Positions 51,717 to 60,489 of a stretch of 64,000 nucleotides of DNA are shown here, in pieces (the stretch's first letter is position 1; every line of letters starts with the position of its first letter). The notes below the pieces were generated by a model that ran no database searches, was not told where the DNA came from, and worked only from the letters and a program-made list of their open reading frames with translations. The translations under genes and the position numbers were made by a program. Source of the DNA: JAXMAO01 sp046350375 (GTDB lineage Bacteria > Planctomycetota > Phycisphaerae > UBA1845 > UTPLA1); NCBI GenBank assembly GCA_046350375.1, contig JAXMAO010000001.1:248001-312000 (forward strand), in the 5' to 3' direction.

Positions 51717-52901
51717 TTACTCCAAGTTCCGCAGCGCCGCCACCACGTGCATCCGAACCGCCAGCCAGCTCGGCCACGCCGCGGCGATCAGTCCGATCAG
51801 CACCGAGATGACCAGCGCCTGCCCGCACACGGCCGGGCGGATGAGAATGGTCTGAATCACCGGCACCGAGAGCTTCCGCAGCGGCGTGAACGTGAAGGCA
51901 ACGTAGGGCGTCAGCGCGCCCAGGCCGCCGCCCAGGGCGCAGACCGCCAGGCTCTCGATCTGCACCAGTCCGAAGATCATCCGCCCGCGGAAACCCAGGC
52001 TCTTGAGCGTCGCGTATTCGTTGAGCCGGTCGCGGAAGTTCATGCTCATGGTGTTGGTGGCCGCCATGACGGCGACGAACACGGTGACCAGACAGAGAAT
52101 GGTCAGGTTGCGCGGCAGGTTGAACTGCTGCGTGATGAATTCGTTCATGAACGCCTTCTCGTCCTGGGTCTTGGTCTCGTCTAGCGAGTGGGCGAACGTC
52201 TGGTCGATGGCGTTGCGGAACAGGTCGAGGTCTTCCTTGCTGGCGCACTTCACGAAGAAGAAGCTCACCCGTCCCTTGCCGAGCGGGTCCTCAAAGCTCA
52301 TCTCCTGAACCCTGTCCTCGTAGAAACTCCGGTGGAACCAGTTCGAAATCTTGTCCTTCGCGCGCGGCGCGGTCGAGACGACGTGAAACTCGATATGCGC
52401 GTACGGCGGGATCGACGAGCGGATGGTGATGCGCTGTCCGACGCTCCAGCCGAACTGCGCCGCCGTCTGGTTGCCGACGATGATCGCCTGCTTGTCGCGC
52501 ACCCAGGCTTCCTGCTCCTGCGGCGTCAGCTCGAATTCGGGGAACGCCGCGATGAACGTGTCGGCGTCCACCCCCAGCGTCGACAGCGGCTGCTGCTTGC
52601 CGTCCACCGTGCCGCCGATCCACTTCATGCTGCAGACGGTCACGGCGCGCTGCCGCTCGCGGGCGAGCGCTTCGATCTTCTGGCGATGGCCCTCGGGCAG
52701 CGGCACGATGATCGACGCCTTGTTCGCCACCGCCAGCCGCAACTGCCGCGCCGAGTTCTCCAGAAACTCCTCGACGCCGTCGACCACCGCCCACGACAGC
52801 ACGTAGATCACCATCGGCAGCCCGACCGCCGCGCAGGTCAGCATCGTCCGCACCCGGTTGCGCGTCAGGTTCCGCCACAGGTAGGTCCAGCGCAGGGACA
52901 T
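51717..52901 (-). CDS. FtsX/MacB-type ABC permease (type A, copy 1)
   Basis: This 394-residue permease starts RWTYLWRNLTRNRVRTMLT with a first helix. Its extracytoplasmic domain contains PYAHIEFHVVSTAPRAK, DETKTQDEKAF is close to the DETKTEDENTF of the 54163-55353 gene, and the FtsX core reads MNFRDRLNEYATLKSLGFRGRM. It is a diverged copy of that gene. Arranged with its type B partner as a heterodimer-like pair, it forms half of a duplicated A-B unit. Confidence 0.88.
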   Translation of the reverse strand: MSLRWTYLWRNLTRNRVRTMLTCAAVGLPMVIYVLSWAVVDGVEEFLENSARQLRLAVANKASIIVPLPEGHRQKIEALARERQRAVTVCSMKWIGGTVDGKQQPLSTLGVDADTFIAAFPEFELTPQEQEAWVRDKQAIIVGNQTAAQFGWSVGQRITIRSSIPPYAHIEFHVVSTAPRAKDKISNWFHRSFYEDRVQEMSFEDPLGKGRVSFFFVKCASKEDLDLFRNAIDQTFAHSLDETKTQDEKAFMNEFITQQFNLPRNLTILCLVTVFVAVMAATNTMSMNFRDRLNEYATLKSLGFRGRMIFGLVQIESLAVCALGGGLGALTPYVAFTFTPLRKLSVPVIQTILIRPAVCGQALVISVLIGLIAAAWPSWLAVRMHVVAALRNLE

Positions 52902-52949
52902 CGCTTACCCGTTCGCATGCCCGGCGGCCGCCCGCCGACGATCGAATCG

Positions 52950-54134
52950 TCACGCCTCGCGCAGCGCCTCGACCGGCTGCAGGCGGCTCGCCCGGTAGGC
53001 CGGAAACAGCCCGCCCACCACCGCCACCCCGCTCACCAGCGCCAGCGCCAGCCCGACCACCGCGGGAGTGAGGTGAATCTCAAACCCCAGTGTGGTGAAG
53101 GTGCTGGCGCCGAACATGTCCTTGGTGTTGCCCAGCAGCGCCAGGTAGGCCTCGCACCCCAGGCAGCCCACCGCGCCCCCCAACAGCGCCAGGAACAGCG
53201 ACTCGAGAATGACCGCCGTCAGAATCTGCACGCGCGAGAAGCCGATCGTCCGCAGCATCGCGAACTCGCGCGTCCGCCCGGCCGTGGTCGAATAGAGCGT
53301 GTTGGCGATCGCGAAGACCGCCGCCAGCGACATGATCGCCACCAGGCTCCCGACGATGATGAGGTAGGTGCGGATGTACTTCGACTGCTCCTGCCAGTAT
53401 TGCGGCTCGGTCTGGGCCGTCAGCTCGATGCCGGGCCCCTCGATCCGTTCGATCACCGCGGCCGCGTCGGCGCCCGGCTTCAGCCGCAGGCTGACCGACG
53501 AGTACATCGTGCGGTTGAAGGCGTTCAGCAGCAGCGTGACCGGCGCCCAGACCTCGCTCTCCATCGGGCCGCCATCGGCGGAAAAATAGCCGACGATCTT
53601 GTAGCCGCGATTGTTGCTGTAGCCCACGTGGATGACGCCGCCGGCCGGCTCGAGCCCGGCGAACTGCTTGCGCGCCTGTAGGCCGACGATGCACTCCTCC
53701 AGCCCGGGCGTGAACATCCGCCCCTCGACCAGCCGCACGTTGCGGTGCACGCGAAAGGCCGCCTCCGACACGCCGCGCACCGCGACGTTGGCGTGGGTCG
53801 CGCCGCCGTCGCGCTTGCGCGGCAGCGAGACCTGCACGATCATCTCCTGGCTGCGAAGCGGCTCGCCGTTCTCGACCGCCACCTCCGCGAGCTGCGCCAG
53901 CTTCTTCTCGTCCTCCGGCAGAATGGCGCTGTTGGTCTCCGAGGTCGAGCCCTGCTTCAGCACGATCAGCTTCTCGCCGTCGCTGGCCACCGACAGCGAA
54001 TGCGACAGCGCCGACTGGAACCCCAGCATCCACGTGAACACGCCCACCACCGCCGCGATCACCAGGCAGGTCAGCAGCGTGGTCGTCTTGCGAGCCAGCA
54101 GGTTCTTCCAGTTGTACGAGAGCGGCAGCGCCAT
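52950..54134 (-). CDS. FtsX/MacB-type ABC permease (type B, copy 2)
   Basis: This 394-residue permease has the start MALPLSYNWKNLLARK, a first helix, a MacB-like periplasmic domain (VVGLQARKQFAGLEPAGG region), and the FtsX core GRTREFAMLRTIGFSRVQILTAV followed by helices. The end ASRLQPVEALREA matches ASRVRVIEALRKV of copy 1. It is translated 49 bp upstream of the next gene. Paired with the type A gene at 54163-55353. Confidence 0.88.
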   Translation of the reverse strand: MALPLSYNWKNLLARKTTTLLTCLVIAAVVGVFTWMLGFQSALSHSLSVASDGEKLIVLKQGSTSETNSAILPEDEKKLAQLAEVAVENGEPLRSQEMIVQVSLPRKRDGGATHANVAVRGVSEAAFRVHRNVRLVEGRMFTPGLEECIVGLQARKQFAGLEPAGGVIHVGYSNNRGYKIVGYFSADGGPMESEVWAPVTLLLNAFNRTMYSSVSLRLKPGADAAAVIERIEGPGIELTAQTEPQYWQEQSKYIRTYLIIVGSLVAIMSLAAVFAIANTLYSTTAGRTREFAMLRTIGFSRVQILTAVILESLFLALLGGAVGCLGCEAYLALLGNTKDMFGASTFTTLGFEIHLTPAVVGLALALVSGVAVVGGLFPAYRASRLQPVEALREA

Positions 54135-54162
54135 CGCGATTCACTCCCGTCCGCCGCGCCGC

Positions 54163-55353
54163 CTAGACCGCGCGGCGCAGTGCGTCCACCGTCCGCAGGT
54201 GCAGCGCCTGGTAGGCCGGCCACAGCCCCGCCAGAAGCCCGATCGCCATCGCGATCAGCAGCGACGCCGCCACCGCCCGGACCGAGATGCCGACGTTCGA
54301 AAACGGCAGGAAGCCGCGCGACCGCAGCAGCGACAGCAGCAGCGGAATGACCAGCACGCTGAGCAGCACCCCGATCAGCGCGCCGATCAGCGCCAGGCTC
54401 ACGCTCTCGGCCAGCACGATGCGGAAGATCCGCCCGCTCGAAAAGCCGATCGCCTTGAAGACCGCCAGCTCGCGCGTCCGCTCGCGGAAGCTCATCATCA
54501 TCGTGTTGCCGGCCACCAGGCCGATGATCACCATCACCACGATCGCCATCGCCTGCATCAGCCCCGGCAGGTTGCCCAGCGCCTGCGTGAAGTTCGCGGC
54601 AAAGGTGTTCTCGTCCTCGGTCTTCGTTTCGTCCGGCGAATTGGCGAACTGCTTGTCGATGTCCGCCTGAAGCGAGTGCAGCGCTTCCACCCCCTTGCAC
54701 TTCACCCAGAAGATATTGCAGCGCGGACTCTCGTCGCCCAGCGCCTTGAGCCCCTCGGTCATGTAGTCGCGCCGGAAGTAGAACACGTTCGCCCGCGTCG
54801 GGTTGTCCATCACCTTGACGACCTTGAACTCGAGCTGCAGGTATGGCGGCACCGTGCTGCGCAGCGTGATCCGCCCGCCCACCCGAAACCCCTCGTACCG
54901 CCCGCCGTACATGTCCACGATGCCCTGCCCCAGCACGCACGCGGTCCGGTCGCGGTTCCACGCCTCGATCTCTTCCGGCGTCAGCCCCGCGTCGCTATAG
55001 ACGACCGGGAAGGTGTCGGCATCGGCCGCCAGGCTCTGGATCGCCTGCTTCTCGTTGGGCAGCTTTCCGCCGAACCAGCGCATGCCGCAGACCGCCACCA
55101 GCCGCTGGCGCTCGGGGTCGAGCGACTCGATCTTGGCGCGCTGCCCCTCGGGTAGCAGGTTGATGAGCGTGGTCTTGTGGTGCACCCCCAGCCGCAGCTC
55201 CTTGGCGTTCGCCTTGAGAACCTGCACCAGCACCACCACGAACGAAATCGCCAGCACGAACACCACCATCGGCAGCGCGAACGCCGCCAGCGTCAGCCCG
55301 GTCCGCAGCCGGTTGCGCCGCAGGTTCTGCAAGAGGATGTAGGTGCGGGTCAT
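54163..55353 (-). CDS. FtsX/MacB-type ABC permease (type A, copy 2)
   Basis: This 396-residue permease starts TRTYILLQNLRRNRLRTGLTL, has a first helix and a periplasmic domain with PPYLQLEFKVVKVMDNPT, and the core FRERTRELAVFKAIGFSSGRI. It is the first permease after the ATPase gene, 25 bp downstream of it. With 51717-52901 it defines the type A subfamily. The A-B order is repeated, which points to tandem duplication of a two-gene block. Confidence 0.88.
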   Translation of the reverse strand: MTRTYILLQNLRRNRLRTGLTLAAFALPMVVFVLAISFVVVLVQVLKANAKELRLGVHHKTTLINLLPEGQRAKIESLDPERQRLVAVCGMRWFGGKLPNEKQAIQSLAADADTFPVVYSDAGLTPEEIEAWNRDRTACVLGQGIVDMYGGRYEGFRVGGRITLRSTVPPYLQLEFKVVKVMDNPTRANVFYFRRDYMTEGLKALGDESPRCNIFWVKCKGVEALHSLQADIDKQFANSPDETKTEDENTFAANFTQALGNLPGLMQAMAIVVMVIIGLVAGNTMMMSFRERTRELAVFKAIGFSSGRIFRIVLAESVSLALIGALIGVLLSVLVIPLLLSLLRSRGFLPFSNVGISVRAVAASLLIAMAIGLLAGLWPAYQALHLRTVDALRRAV

Positions 55354-55378
55354 GTTGCGGCCCCTTCGCGGTCTCGCG

Positions 55379-56098
55379 CTACGACGCGCCCGCCGTCGCC
55401 GGCCGCGGCGGGTTGGCCACGTCGCGCTCCAGGGCGCCCTTCTCGAGGTGCAGCACGCGCTGCCCGTGCGAGGCCGCCTTCGGATCGTGCGTGACCATCA
55501 GAATCGTCTTCCCGAACTCCGCGTTCAGCAGGTTCAGCAGGTTCAGAATCTCCTCGGACGTCTTGGCGTCCAGGTCGCCGGTCGGCTCGTCGGCCAGGAT
55601 GACCGACGGATCGGTCACGATCGCCCGCGCGATCGCCACACGCTGCTCCTGCCCGCCCGAAAGCTGGTTCGGCCGGTGGTCCATGCGGTCCCCCAGCCCG
55701 ACCACCGACAGCGCCGTCTCGACGCGCTTGCGGCGCTCGGCCGCGCGCATGCGGAACAGCAGCAGCGGCAGCTCGACGTTCTGCGCCGCCGTCAGCACCG
55801 GCACCAGGTGATACATCTGGAAGATGAAGCCGACGTTGCGGCTGCGCCACAGCGTCAGCGCCCGCTCCGACATCGACTCGAGCGGCGCCTCGCCCACGCG
55901 AATCGTGCCGCTGGTCGGCGAATCCAGCCCGCCGATCAGGTGCAGCAGGGTCGACTTGCCCGACCCCGACGGCCCCATCAGCACCACGAACTCACCGGCC
56001 CGGATGTCGAGATTGAGCCGGTCGAGGACGGGAATCTCGATGCGGTCCTTGTGATAGACCTTGCAGACGCTTCGCAGCGCAATGTCGGCGGCGCTCAT
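55379..56098 (-). CDS. ABC transporter ATP-binding protein (LolD/MacB-like)
   Basis: This 239-residue ATPase has Walker A GPSGSGKST, Q-loop FIFQMYHLVPVLTA, signature LSGGQEQRVAIARA, Walker B VILADEPTGDLD and switch MVTHDPKAA. It is of the MacB/LolD/FtsE group that works with FtsX-type permeases. The signature has Glu after LSGGQ where Gln is usual, a known tolerated change. It is the first gene of the six-gene operon and serves two permease pairs. The operon probably exports a lipid, peptide or toxic compound across the envelope; the substrate cannot be inferred. Confidence 0.92.
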   Translation of the reverse strand: MSAADIALRSVCKVYHKDRIEIPVLDRLNLDIRAGEFVVLMGPSGSGKSTLLHLIGGLDSPTSGTIRVGEAPLESMSERALTLWRSRNVGFIFQMYHLVPVLTAAQNVELPLLLFRMRAAERRKRVETALSVVGLGDRMDHRPNQLSGGQEQRVAIARAIVTDPSVILADEPTGDLDAKTSEEILNLLNLLNAEFGKTILMVTHDPKAASHGQRVLHLEKGALERDVANPPRPATAGAS

Positions 56099-56240
56099 GC
56101 CACGGCTCCCGGCTGGGCGACCGGCGGCTCACACCGGACGCGGATCGCTGATTGTACGCGCCGTCCCCCCGCGCGTCTTGGCAGACGTCCGCCGCCGTCG
56201 AACCGACGACGCCGCGCCTTCGCCGGCCCGATCGCCCGCC

Positions 56241-56576
56241 TCAGGTGGGGTTCATCAGCTTTTCCAGCCCCGGCATGCCGCCCGTCAGCCGCATCATCTC
56301 TTCCTTGATCGCCTCCTGGCTCTTGCGCTGCGCCGCCGCCACCGCCGCCCGCACCAGGTCCTCGAGCATCTCCACCTCGGCCGGGTTGACCACGTCCGGA
56401 CGAATCTTCAGCCCCAGCAGCTCGTGCTTGCCGTTGACCCGCGCCACCACCGCGCCGCCCCCGGCGTCGGCCTCGAAGCTGCGCGTCGCCAGCTCGGCCT
56501 GCATCTGCTCCATCTTTTCCTTGATCTGCTTGGCCTGCTTCAGCATGCCAAACATGTCGCCGAGTCCGCCCAGCAT
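56241..56576 (-). CDS. ybaB: YbaB/EbfC nucleoid-associated protein
   Basis: This 111-residue protein starts MLGGLGDMFGMLKQAKQI, a helix typical of YbaB, with the central GGGAVVARVNGKHELLGLKIRP beta part and a C-terminal helix. It binds DNA as a dimer and occurs after dnaX in many bacteria. It is 30 bp downstream of dnaX, so they are probably cotranscribed. recR, usually next, is absent here; the ABC transporter operon starts instead. Confidence 0.93.
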   Translation of the reverse strand: MLGGLGDMFGMLKQAKQIKEKMEQMQAELATRSFEADAGGGAVVARVNGKHELLGLKIRPDVVNPAEVEMLEDLVRAAVAAAQRKSQEAIKEEMMRLTGGMPGLEKLMNPT

Positions 56577-56606
56577 GTTGCCTCCTTTGGTTCCAGGTCG
56601 CGGCGC

Positions 56607-58103
56607 TCATTCCGCCGGCCGGGTCTCCGCGCCGCGCGGCGCGCCCCCGCCCGCCGGACGACGCCCCACCGACATCAGCTGGCCGCCCAGCACGTCGATC
56701 GCATCCTGCACCAGCGGCTGGGCGTAGGCCGCCTCCAGGTCCTCGCGACGCGTGCGATCCACCGGCGCCGCCGCCGGCTCGACCGCCTCGGCGCCGCGCG
56801 GCGCGGCGCGCTCAGCCGCCGGCAGCGCGCCGGGCGTCGTCACTTTTTTTTTGTCGGGCGCTGCCGCGGGCGCCGTCGCCCCCAGTCGCGGCGGAACCGG
56901 CGTCGCCCCGCGGACCGGCGCGCTCTCCGCGGACGCGGCCGCCGCGGAAGGCGCCGCCCCGGCCGGCGAACCGTCCAGCCGCGCCAGCAACGTCTCGATC
57001 GCCGAGAACTTCGCCGCCTCGGCCAGCCGCACCATGGCCGCATCCACCAGCGCCCGCGCCGTTCCGCTGTTCCGCACGGCGCGCCGCAGCTCGTCCAGCA
57101 CGGCGATCGCATAGACATACGTGCCGGCGTCGAACCGCGCCGCCTGCACCGCCAGCCGCTCGCGCACCGCCGAGTTCGCGTCGACCAGCTCCGTCGCCGC
57201 GCCGCACACCCGCACCATCATCAGGTCGCGGAATTGCAGCGCCAGCCGGCCGCACCACTGCTCGGCCCCCTCGCCGCGCGCCAGCCCGCGGTCGGCCGCG
57301 GCCAGCGCCCCGGCGGCGTCGCCATCGGCGATGCGGTCGATCAGCTCGGCCAGCAGCTCGTCGTGCGCCGCGGGCAGCGCGTCCGCCAGCGCCGCCTGCG
57401 TCAGCTCCTGCCCGTAGAGCGACAGCAGCTGGTCGGCCAGCGACAGCGCGTCGCGCATCGAGCCGTTGGCCAGCCGCGCAATCCGCCGCAGCGCGTCCGG
57501 CTCGGCGCGCACCTGCTCGGCGTCGCAGATCCGCGCCAGCTGCCCGGCGATCTCGTCGAGGCTCAGCGGCGAAAACTCGAACCGCTGCACGCGGCTCTGA
57601 ATGGTCGCCGGCACGTCCTGCGGATTCGTCGTCGCCAGGATGAACTTCACGTGCCCCGGCGGCTCCTCCAGCGTCTTGAGCAGCGCGTTGAAGGCGTTCC
57701 GCGACAGCATGTGCACTTCGTCGATGATGTAGATCTTGAACCGCGACCGCGCCGGGCGCAGCACCGTGTTGCTGCGCAGCACGCGCACGTCGTCGACGCC
57801 GGTGTTGCTGGCGGCGTCGATCTCAATCACGTCGATGTCTTCCCCCTCCGACACCAGCTTGCACGAGTCGCAGGCGTTGCACGGCGTCAGCGTCGGGCCA
57901 TCGCTCGACAGGCAGTTGAGCGACTTGGCGAAGATCCGCGCCAGGCTCGTCTTCCCGACGCCGCGCGTGCCGCAGAAGAGATATCCGTGGTGAATCCGTC
58001 CGTGCGAAATCGCGTTCCGCAGCGTCGCGACGACGGCCCCCTGCCCGACCACCTCGTCGAAGGTCTGCGAGCGATACTTGCGCGCCAGAACGGTGTACGA
58101 CAT
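56607..58103 (-). CDS. dnaX: DNA polymerase III subunit gamma/tau
   Basis: This 498-residue clamp loader ATPase has SYTVLARKYRSQTF at the start, Walker A CGTRGVGKTSLARIF, four zinc cysteines around LTPCNACDSC, Walker B YIIDEVHMLS, and SRC-like TTNPQDVPATIQSRVQRF. Domain III ends near residue 370, and a proline/alanine linker plus a short tau tail follow. The linker contains an A9 run at codons 418-420 (see separate entry). The start ATG is seven bases after TAGTCT, so the mRNA may be leaderless. The frame of the annotated start, two codons earlier at a GTG, is less likely. Confidence 0.93.
   Translation of the reverse strand: MSYTVLARKYRSQTFDEVVGQGAVVATLRNAISHGRIHHGYLFCGTRGVGKTSLARIFAKSLNCLSSDGPTLTPCNACDSCKLVSEGEDIDVIEIDAASNTGVDDVRVLRSNTVLRPARSRFKIYIIDEVHMLSRNAFNALLKTLEEPPGHVKFILATTNPQDVPATIQSRVQRFEFSPLSLDEIAGQLARICDAEQVRAEPDALRRIARLANGSMRDALSLADQLLSLYGQELTQAALADALPAAHDELLAELIDRIADGDAAGALAAADRGLARGEGAEQWCGRLALQFRDLMMVRVCGAATELVDANSAVRERLAVQAARFDAGTYVYAIAVLDELRRAVRNSGTARALVDAAMVRLAEAAKFSAIETLLARLDGSPAGAAPSAAAASAESAPVRGATPVPPRLGATAPAAAPDKKKVTTPGALPAAERAAPRGAEAVEPAAAPVDRTRREDLEAAYAQPLVQDAIDVLGGQLMSVGRRPAGGGAPRGAETRPAE
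56844..56852 (-). other. dnaX: A9 slippage run in dnaX
   Basis: Nine A in the coding strand of a gene of roughly 70% GC, reading Asp-Lys-Lys-Lys-Val-Thr. Loss of one A leads at once to KKK then TGA; gain of one A (or -1 shift) gives about ten further residues then TGA. Either would make a gamma-like short form of about 420-430 residues, as in Thermus, where an A9 run slips during transcription. Confidence 0.65.
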
Positions 58104-58157
58104 GGTCACCAGACTAGCCGCGCCGCGAGCCCGGCGAAAGGCGCCCCGCCGCGCCGC

Positions 58158-59459
58158 TCAGCGCACCCGGGCCACGAGAATCGTGCGATCGTCATCCGCC
58201 GGCCGGCCGCGCGTGAAGTCGCGCAGCGCGTCCAGCGTGGCGGAAATCAGGATCGACGCCATCGGCCGGCAGGCGGTCAGCACGCGGTCGAGCCGCTCGG
58301 TGCCGAACATCTCGCCCTGCGTGTTGAACGCCTCGGTCACGCCGTCGGTGTAGAAGATGATCTGGTCGCCGGGGCGCAGCGCGTGCCGCGCCGGGGTGAA
58401 TTCGGCGTCCATTTCGATCCCCAGCGGCAGCCCGCCCGCCGCGTCCAGCGCCGTCAGCGTGCCGTCTTCGCAGCGCTTCAGGCGCGGCGGATTGTGCCCG
58501 GCCGAGGCGTACGTCAGCGCGCGCGACCGCGCGTCATACACGCCGTAAAACGCCGTCACGAACGTGCCCGAGTTGTTGGTGTAGCGCTTCGTCAGCTCGC
58601 GGTTCAGGTGCTCCAGCATCGCCGCCGGGCACTCGTGCGGCCCGGCAAACTGGTGGGCGATGGCGTGCGTGATGGCCATCACCACCGCCGCCGGCGTGCC
58701 GTGCCCGGTCACGTCGGCAATCAGAATGCCCCAGCGCTCGTCGCCGAGGTCGAAGAAATCGTAGTAGTCGCCGCCCGCCTGCGTCGACGTCTCGTAGTGG
58801 GCCGCCAGCTCCATGGTCGAAATCTTCGGCAGCTCGGCCGGCAGCAGCGAGCGCTGAATGCTCGCCACCTGCTGCATTTCCCGATCCAGCGCCTCGAGCG
58901 CCGCCGACAGGTCGTCGGCCAGCACCAGGGTGTGCGTCGCGCGGCCGAACAGGTTGCCCTGCAGCACCATCTCCGGATAGCGCTCCGCGTCAAACGCGCC
59001 CGCCTCGCGCCGCATGAGCACCGTCATGTTCAGCGCCTCGCCGCGGTCGAACATCGGAATCGCCGCCAGCGAGCGCATCTCGCCGACAAACTCGCGCGCT
59101 GGGTCATCCTCCGCCAGTTCCGCGTCCTCGATCAGCCGCGCCTCGTTGCCATACAGCATCTCCGCCAGCACCCCGCCGCGCCGCAGCGGCAGCCGCTCCA
59201 CCTGCTTCCACGGATTGATCTCCTCCGTCCAGGTGCTGCTGCGCGTCACGCGAAATTCCGGCCACGACAACCCGCGACGCGAAATCGAAATCAGCCGGTC
59301 GGTCGGCGTCAGCGCCCGCACCCGCGCGGCATACACCTTCACCATGTTCTGCGGATCGGTCTGCCGGCTGACCTCGCGCATCATGTCGACCACGTGCGCC
59401 AGCCGGCCGCGCCAGTCCACTCCCGGCGCGGCGCCGCCCGGTTCCACTACCACCGACAT
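58158..59459 (-). CDS. PP2C-type serine/threonine phosphatase (RsbU-like) with GAF-like N-terminus
   Basis: This 433-residue protein has an N-terminal GAF-like sensor (residues about 25-185) and a C-terminal SpoIIE/RsbU PP2C phosphatase domain. Metal-binding aspartates are in ETSTQAGGDYYDFFDLGDER and LIADVTGHGTPAAVVMA; later blocks are YASAGHNPPRL and IIFYTDGVTEAFN. Such proteins dephosphorylate anti-anti-sigma factors in partner-switch pathways. No anti-sigma or STAS gene is adjacent. The start ATG has GGGAG nearby. A promoter is on the minus strand at 59509-59536. Confidence 0.88.
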   Translation of the reverse strand: MSVVVEPGGAAPGVDWRGRLAHVVDMMREVSRQTDPQNMVKVYAARVRALTPTDRLISISRRGLSWPEFRVTRSSTWTEEINPWKQVERLPLRRGGVLAEMLYGNEARLIEDAELAEDDPAREFVGEMRSLAAIPMFDRGEALNMTVLMRREAGAFDAERYPEMVLQGNLFGRATHTLVLADDLSAALEALDREMQQVASIQRSLLPAELPKISTMELAAHYETSTQAGGDYYDFFDLGDERWGILIADVTGHGTPAAVVMAITHAIAHQFAGPHECPAAMLEHLNRELTKRYTNNSGTFVTAFYGVYDARSRALTYASAGHNPPRLKRCEDGTLTALDAAGGLPLGIEMDAEFTPARHALRPGDQIIFYTDGVTEAFNTQGEMFGTERLDRVLTACRPMASILISATLDALRDFTRGRPADDDRTILVARVR

Positions 59460-59508
59460 CGTGTTCTCCCACCCGGCGCCGCGCGCCGGCCTCGGTCCGA
59501 ATCTTCCT

Positions 59509-59536
59509 ATGATAGTCGCGCCCGCGCGCCGCCCAA
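59509..59536 (-). promoter_or_regulatory. Promoter of the PP2C phosphatase
   Basis: On the minus strand TTGGGC (59531-59536), a 16-base spacer and TATCAT (59509-59514); leader about 45 bases. Confidence 0.45.
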
Positions 59537-59646
59537 AATTCGCCGCCCCGGCCGCGCGGCGACCGCCCCTCCCGCGCGCGACATCAACCCGCGGATGCGT
59601 GCCACCCCCGGCGTCGCGCCCGCTTCCGCGACGGACCCCGCCGGCG

Positions 59647-59652
59647 TATCAT
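59647..59652 (+). promoter_or_regulatory. -10 box of the membrane peroxiredoxin, leaderless geometry
   Basis: TATCAT ends six bases before the ATG at 59659, so transcription would start at the start codon. The -35 region (TTCCGC at 17 bases) is poor. The block GCGTATCATG also precedes tRNA-Lys (3924-3932). Confidence 0.45.
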
Positions 59653-59658
59653 GCCCGC

Positions 59659-60435
59659 ATGACCGACGCCCCCCCGACCCGAACCGACTCACCACGCCGC
59701 GCATTCGGCCTCGCCTTGCTTGGGCTCCTGTTGGCGCTCGCCGGCTTGCCCCTGTGGATGGCCCTGCTCGATCACCACTGGATTCACGTCAGCGGTGCGC
59801 CGGCCTGGGCCGCCCTGGGCCTCGGCCTGCTCATCGCCCTCGTCGCCGCGCGCCGCGACCCCCGCCTGCGGACCCGGCTCATCGTCGGCGTCAACACGCT
59901 TCTGCTGCTGGCGTTCGCCTTCATGTTCTTTGTCATGGCGCGCCTGCCCGCCGCGCCCGCGACCGCCGCGCTCTCGACCGCGCCCGACTTCACCCTGCCC
60001 GACCACACCGGCCGAATGGTCTCGCTGGCCGAGGCCCGCGCCGCCGGGCCGACCCTGCTCGTCTTCTACCGTGGCTTCTGGTGAGCGGCGTGCAAGGCGG
60101 AGCTCCGCGGGCTCGGAGCCGTTGAACGCGAGTTGCGACAGCAAGGCGGGCGATTGCTCGCCATCAGCGTCGATCCGCCCGCCAAGTCACGCGAGGTCGT
60201 CCAGCGATTCCACCTGGAATTCCCGATCCTCTCCGACGCCAAACGCGAAGTGATCCGCGCCTACGGGCTGGTGCACGCCCAGGGCGCGCTGGACGAATCC
60301 GACATCGCCATCCCGGCCCACATTCTGATCGGGCGCGACGGGCGGATCCTGTGGCGGCACATCGCGAGACGCGTGCAGGATCGCCCCGATCCGGCCGAGG
60401 ACATCGAGCAGATTCGCCGCGCGGCGCAGTCCTGA
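59659..60435 (+). CDS. Membrane-anchored peroxiredoxin with in-frame TGA at the peroxidatic position (probable selenocysteine U142)
   Basis: This 258-residue protein has three N-terminal helices (residues about 15-37, 47-64, 73-95) and an AhpC/TSA redoxin domain from about 106: APDFTLPDHTGRMVSL, then LLVFYRGFW-TGA-AACKAEL. Relatives have FYRGxWCPxC, so the TGA (60082-60084, codon 142) replaces the peroxidatic cysteine, and C145 stays as its partner. Coding continues in frame without a shift: RLLAISVDPPAKSREV and FPILSDAKREVIRAYGL to TGA 60433-60435. A small hairpin GCGG-AGCT-CCGC has its loop at +17 to +20 from the TGA. Selenocysteine is the best reading. A point mutation or base error is the alternative. 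Confidence 0.7.
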
Positions 60436-60489
60436 TGTGTTGCGCCGCCGGGCCGGTTTGCCTGGCGCCCGCGGCCTGCCGCGCCCCGC

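Noticed and set aside
56061..60125. A 1354-codon + strand open frame
   Set aside because: Antisense to ybaB, dnaX and the PP2C gene; arginine-rich low-complexity translation.
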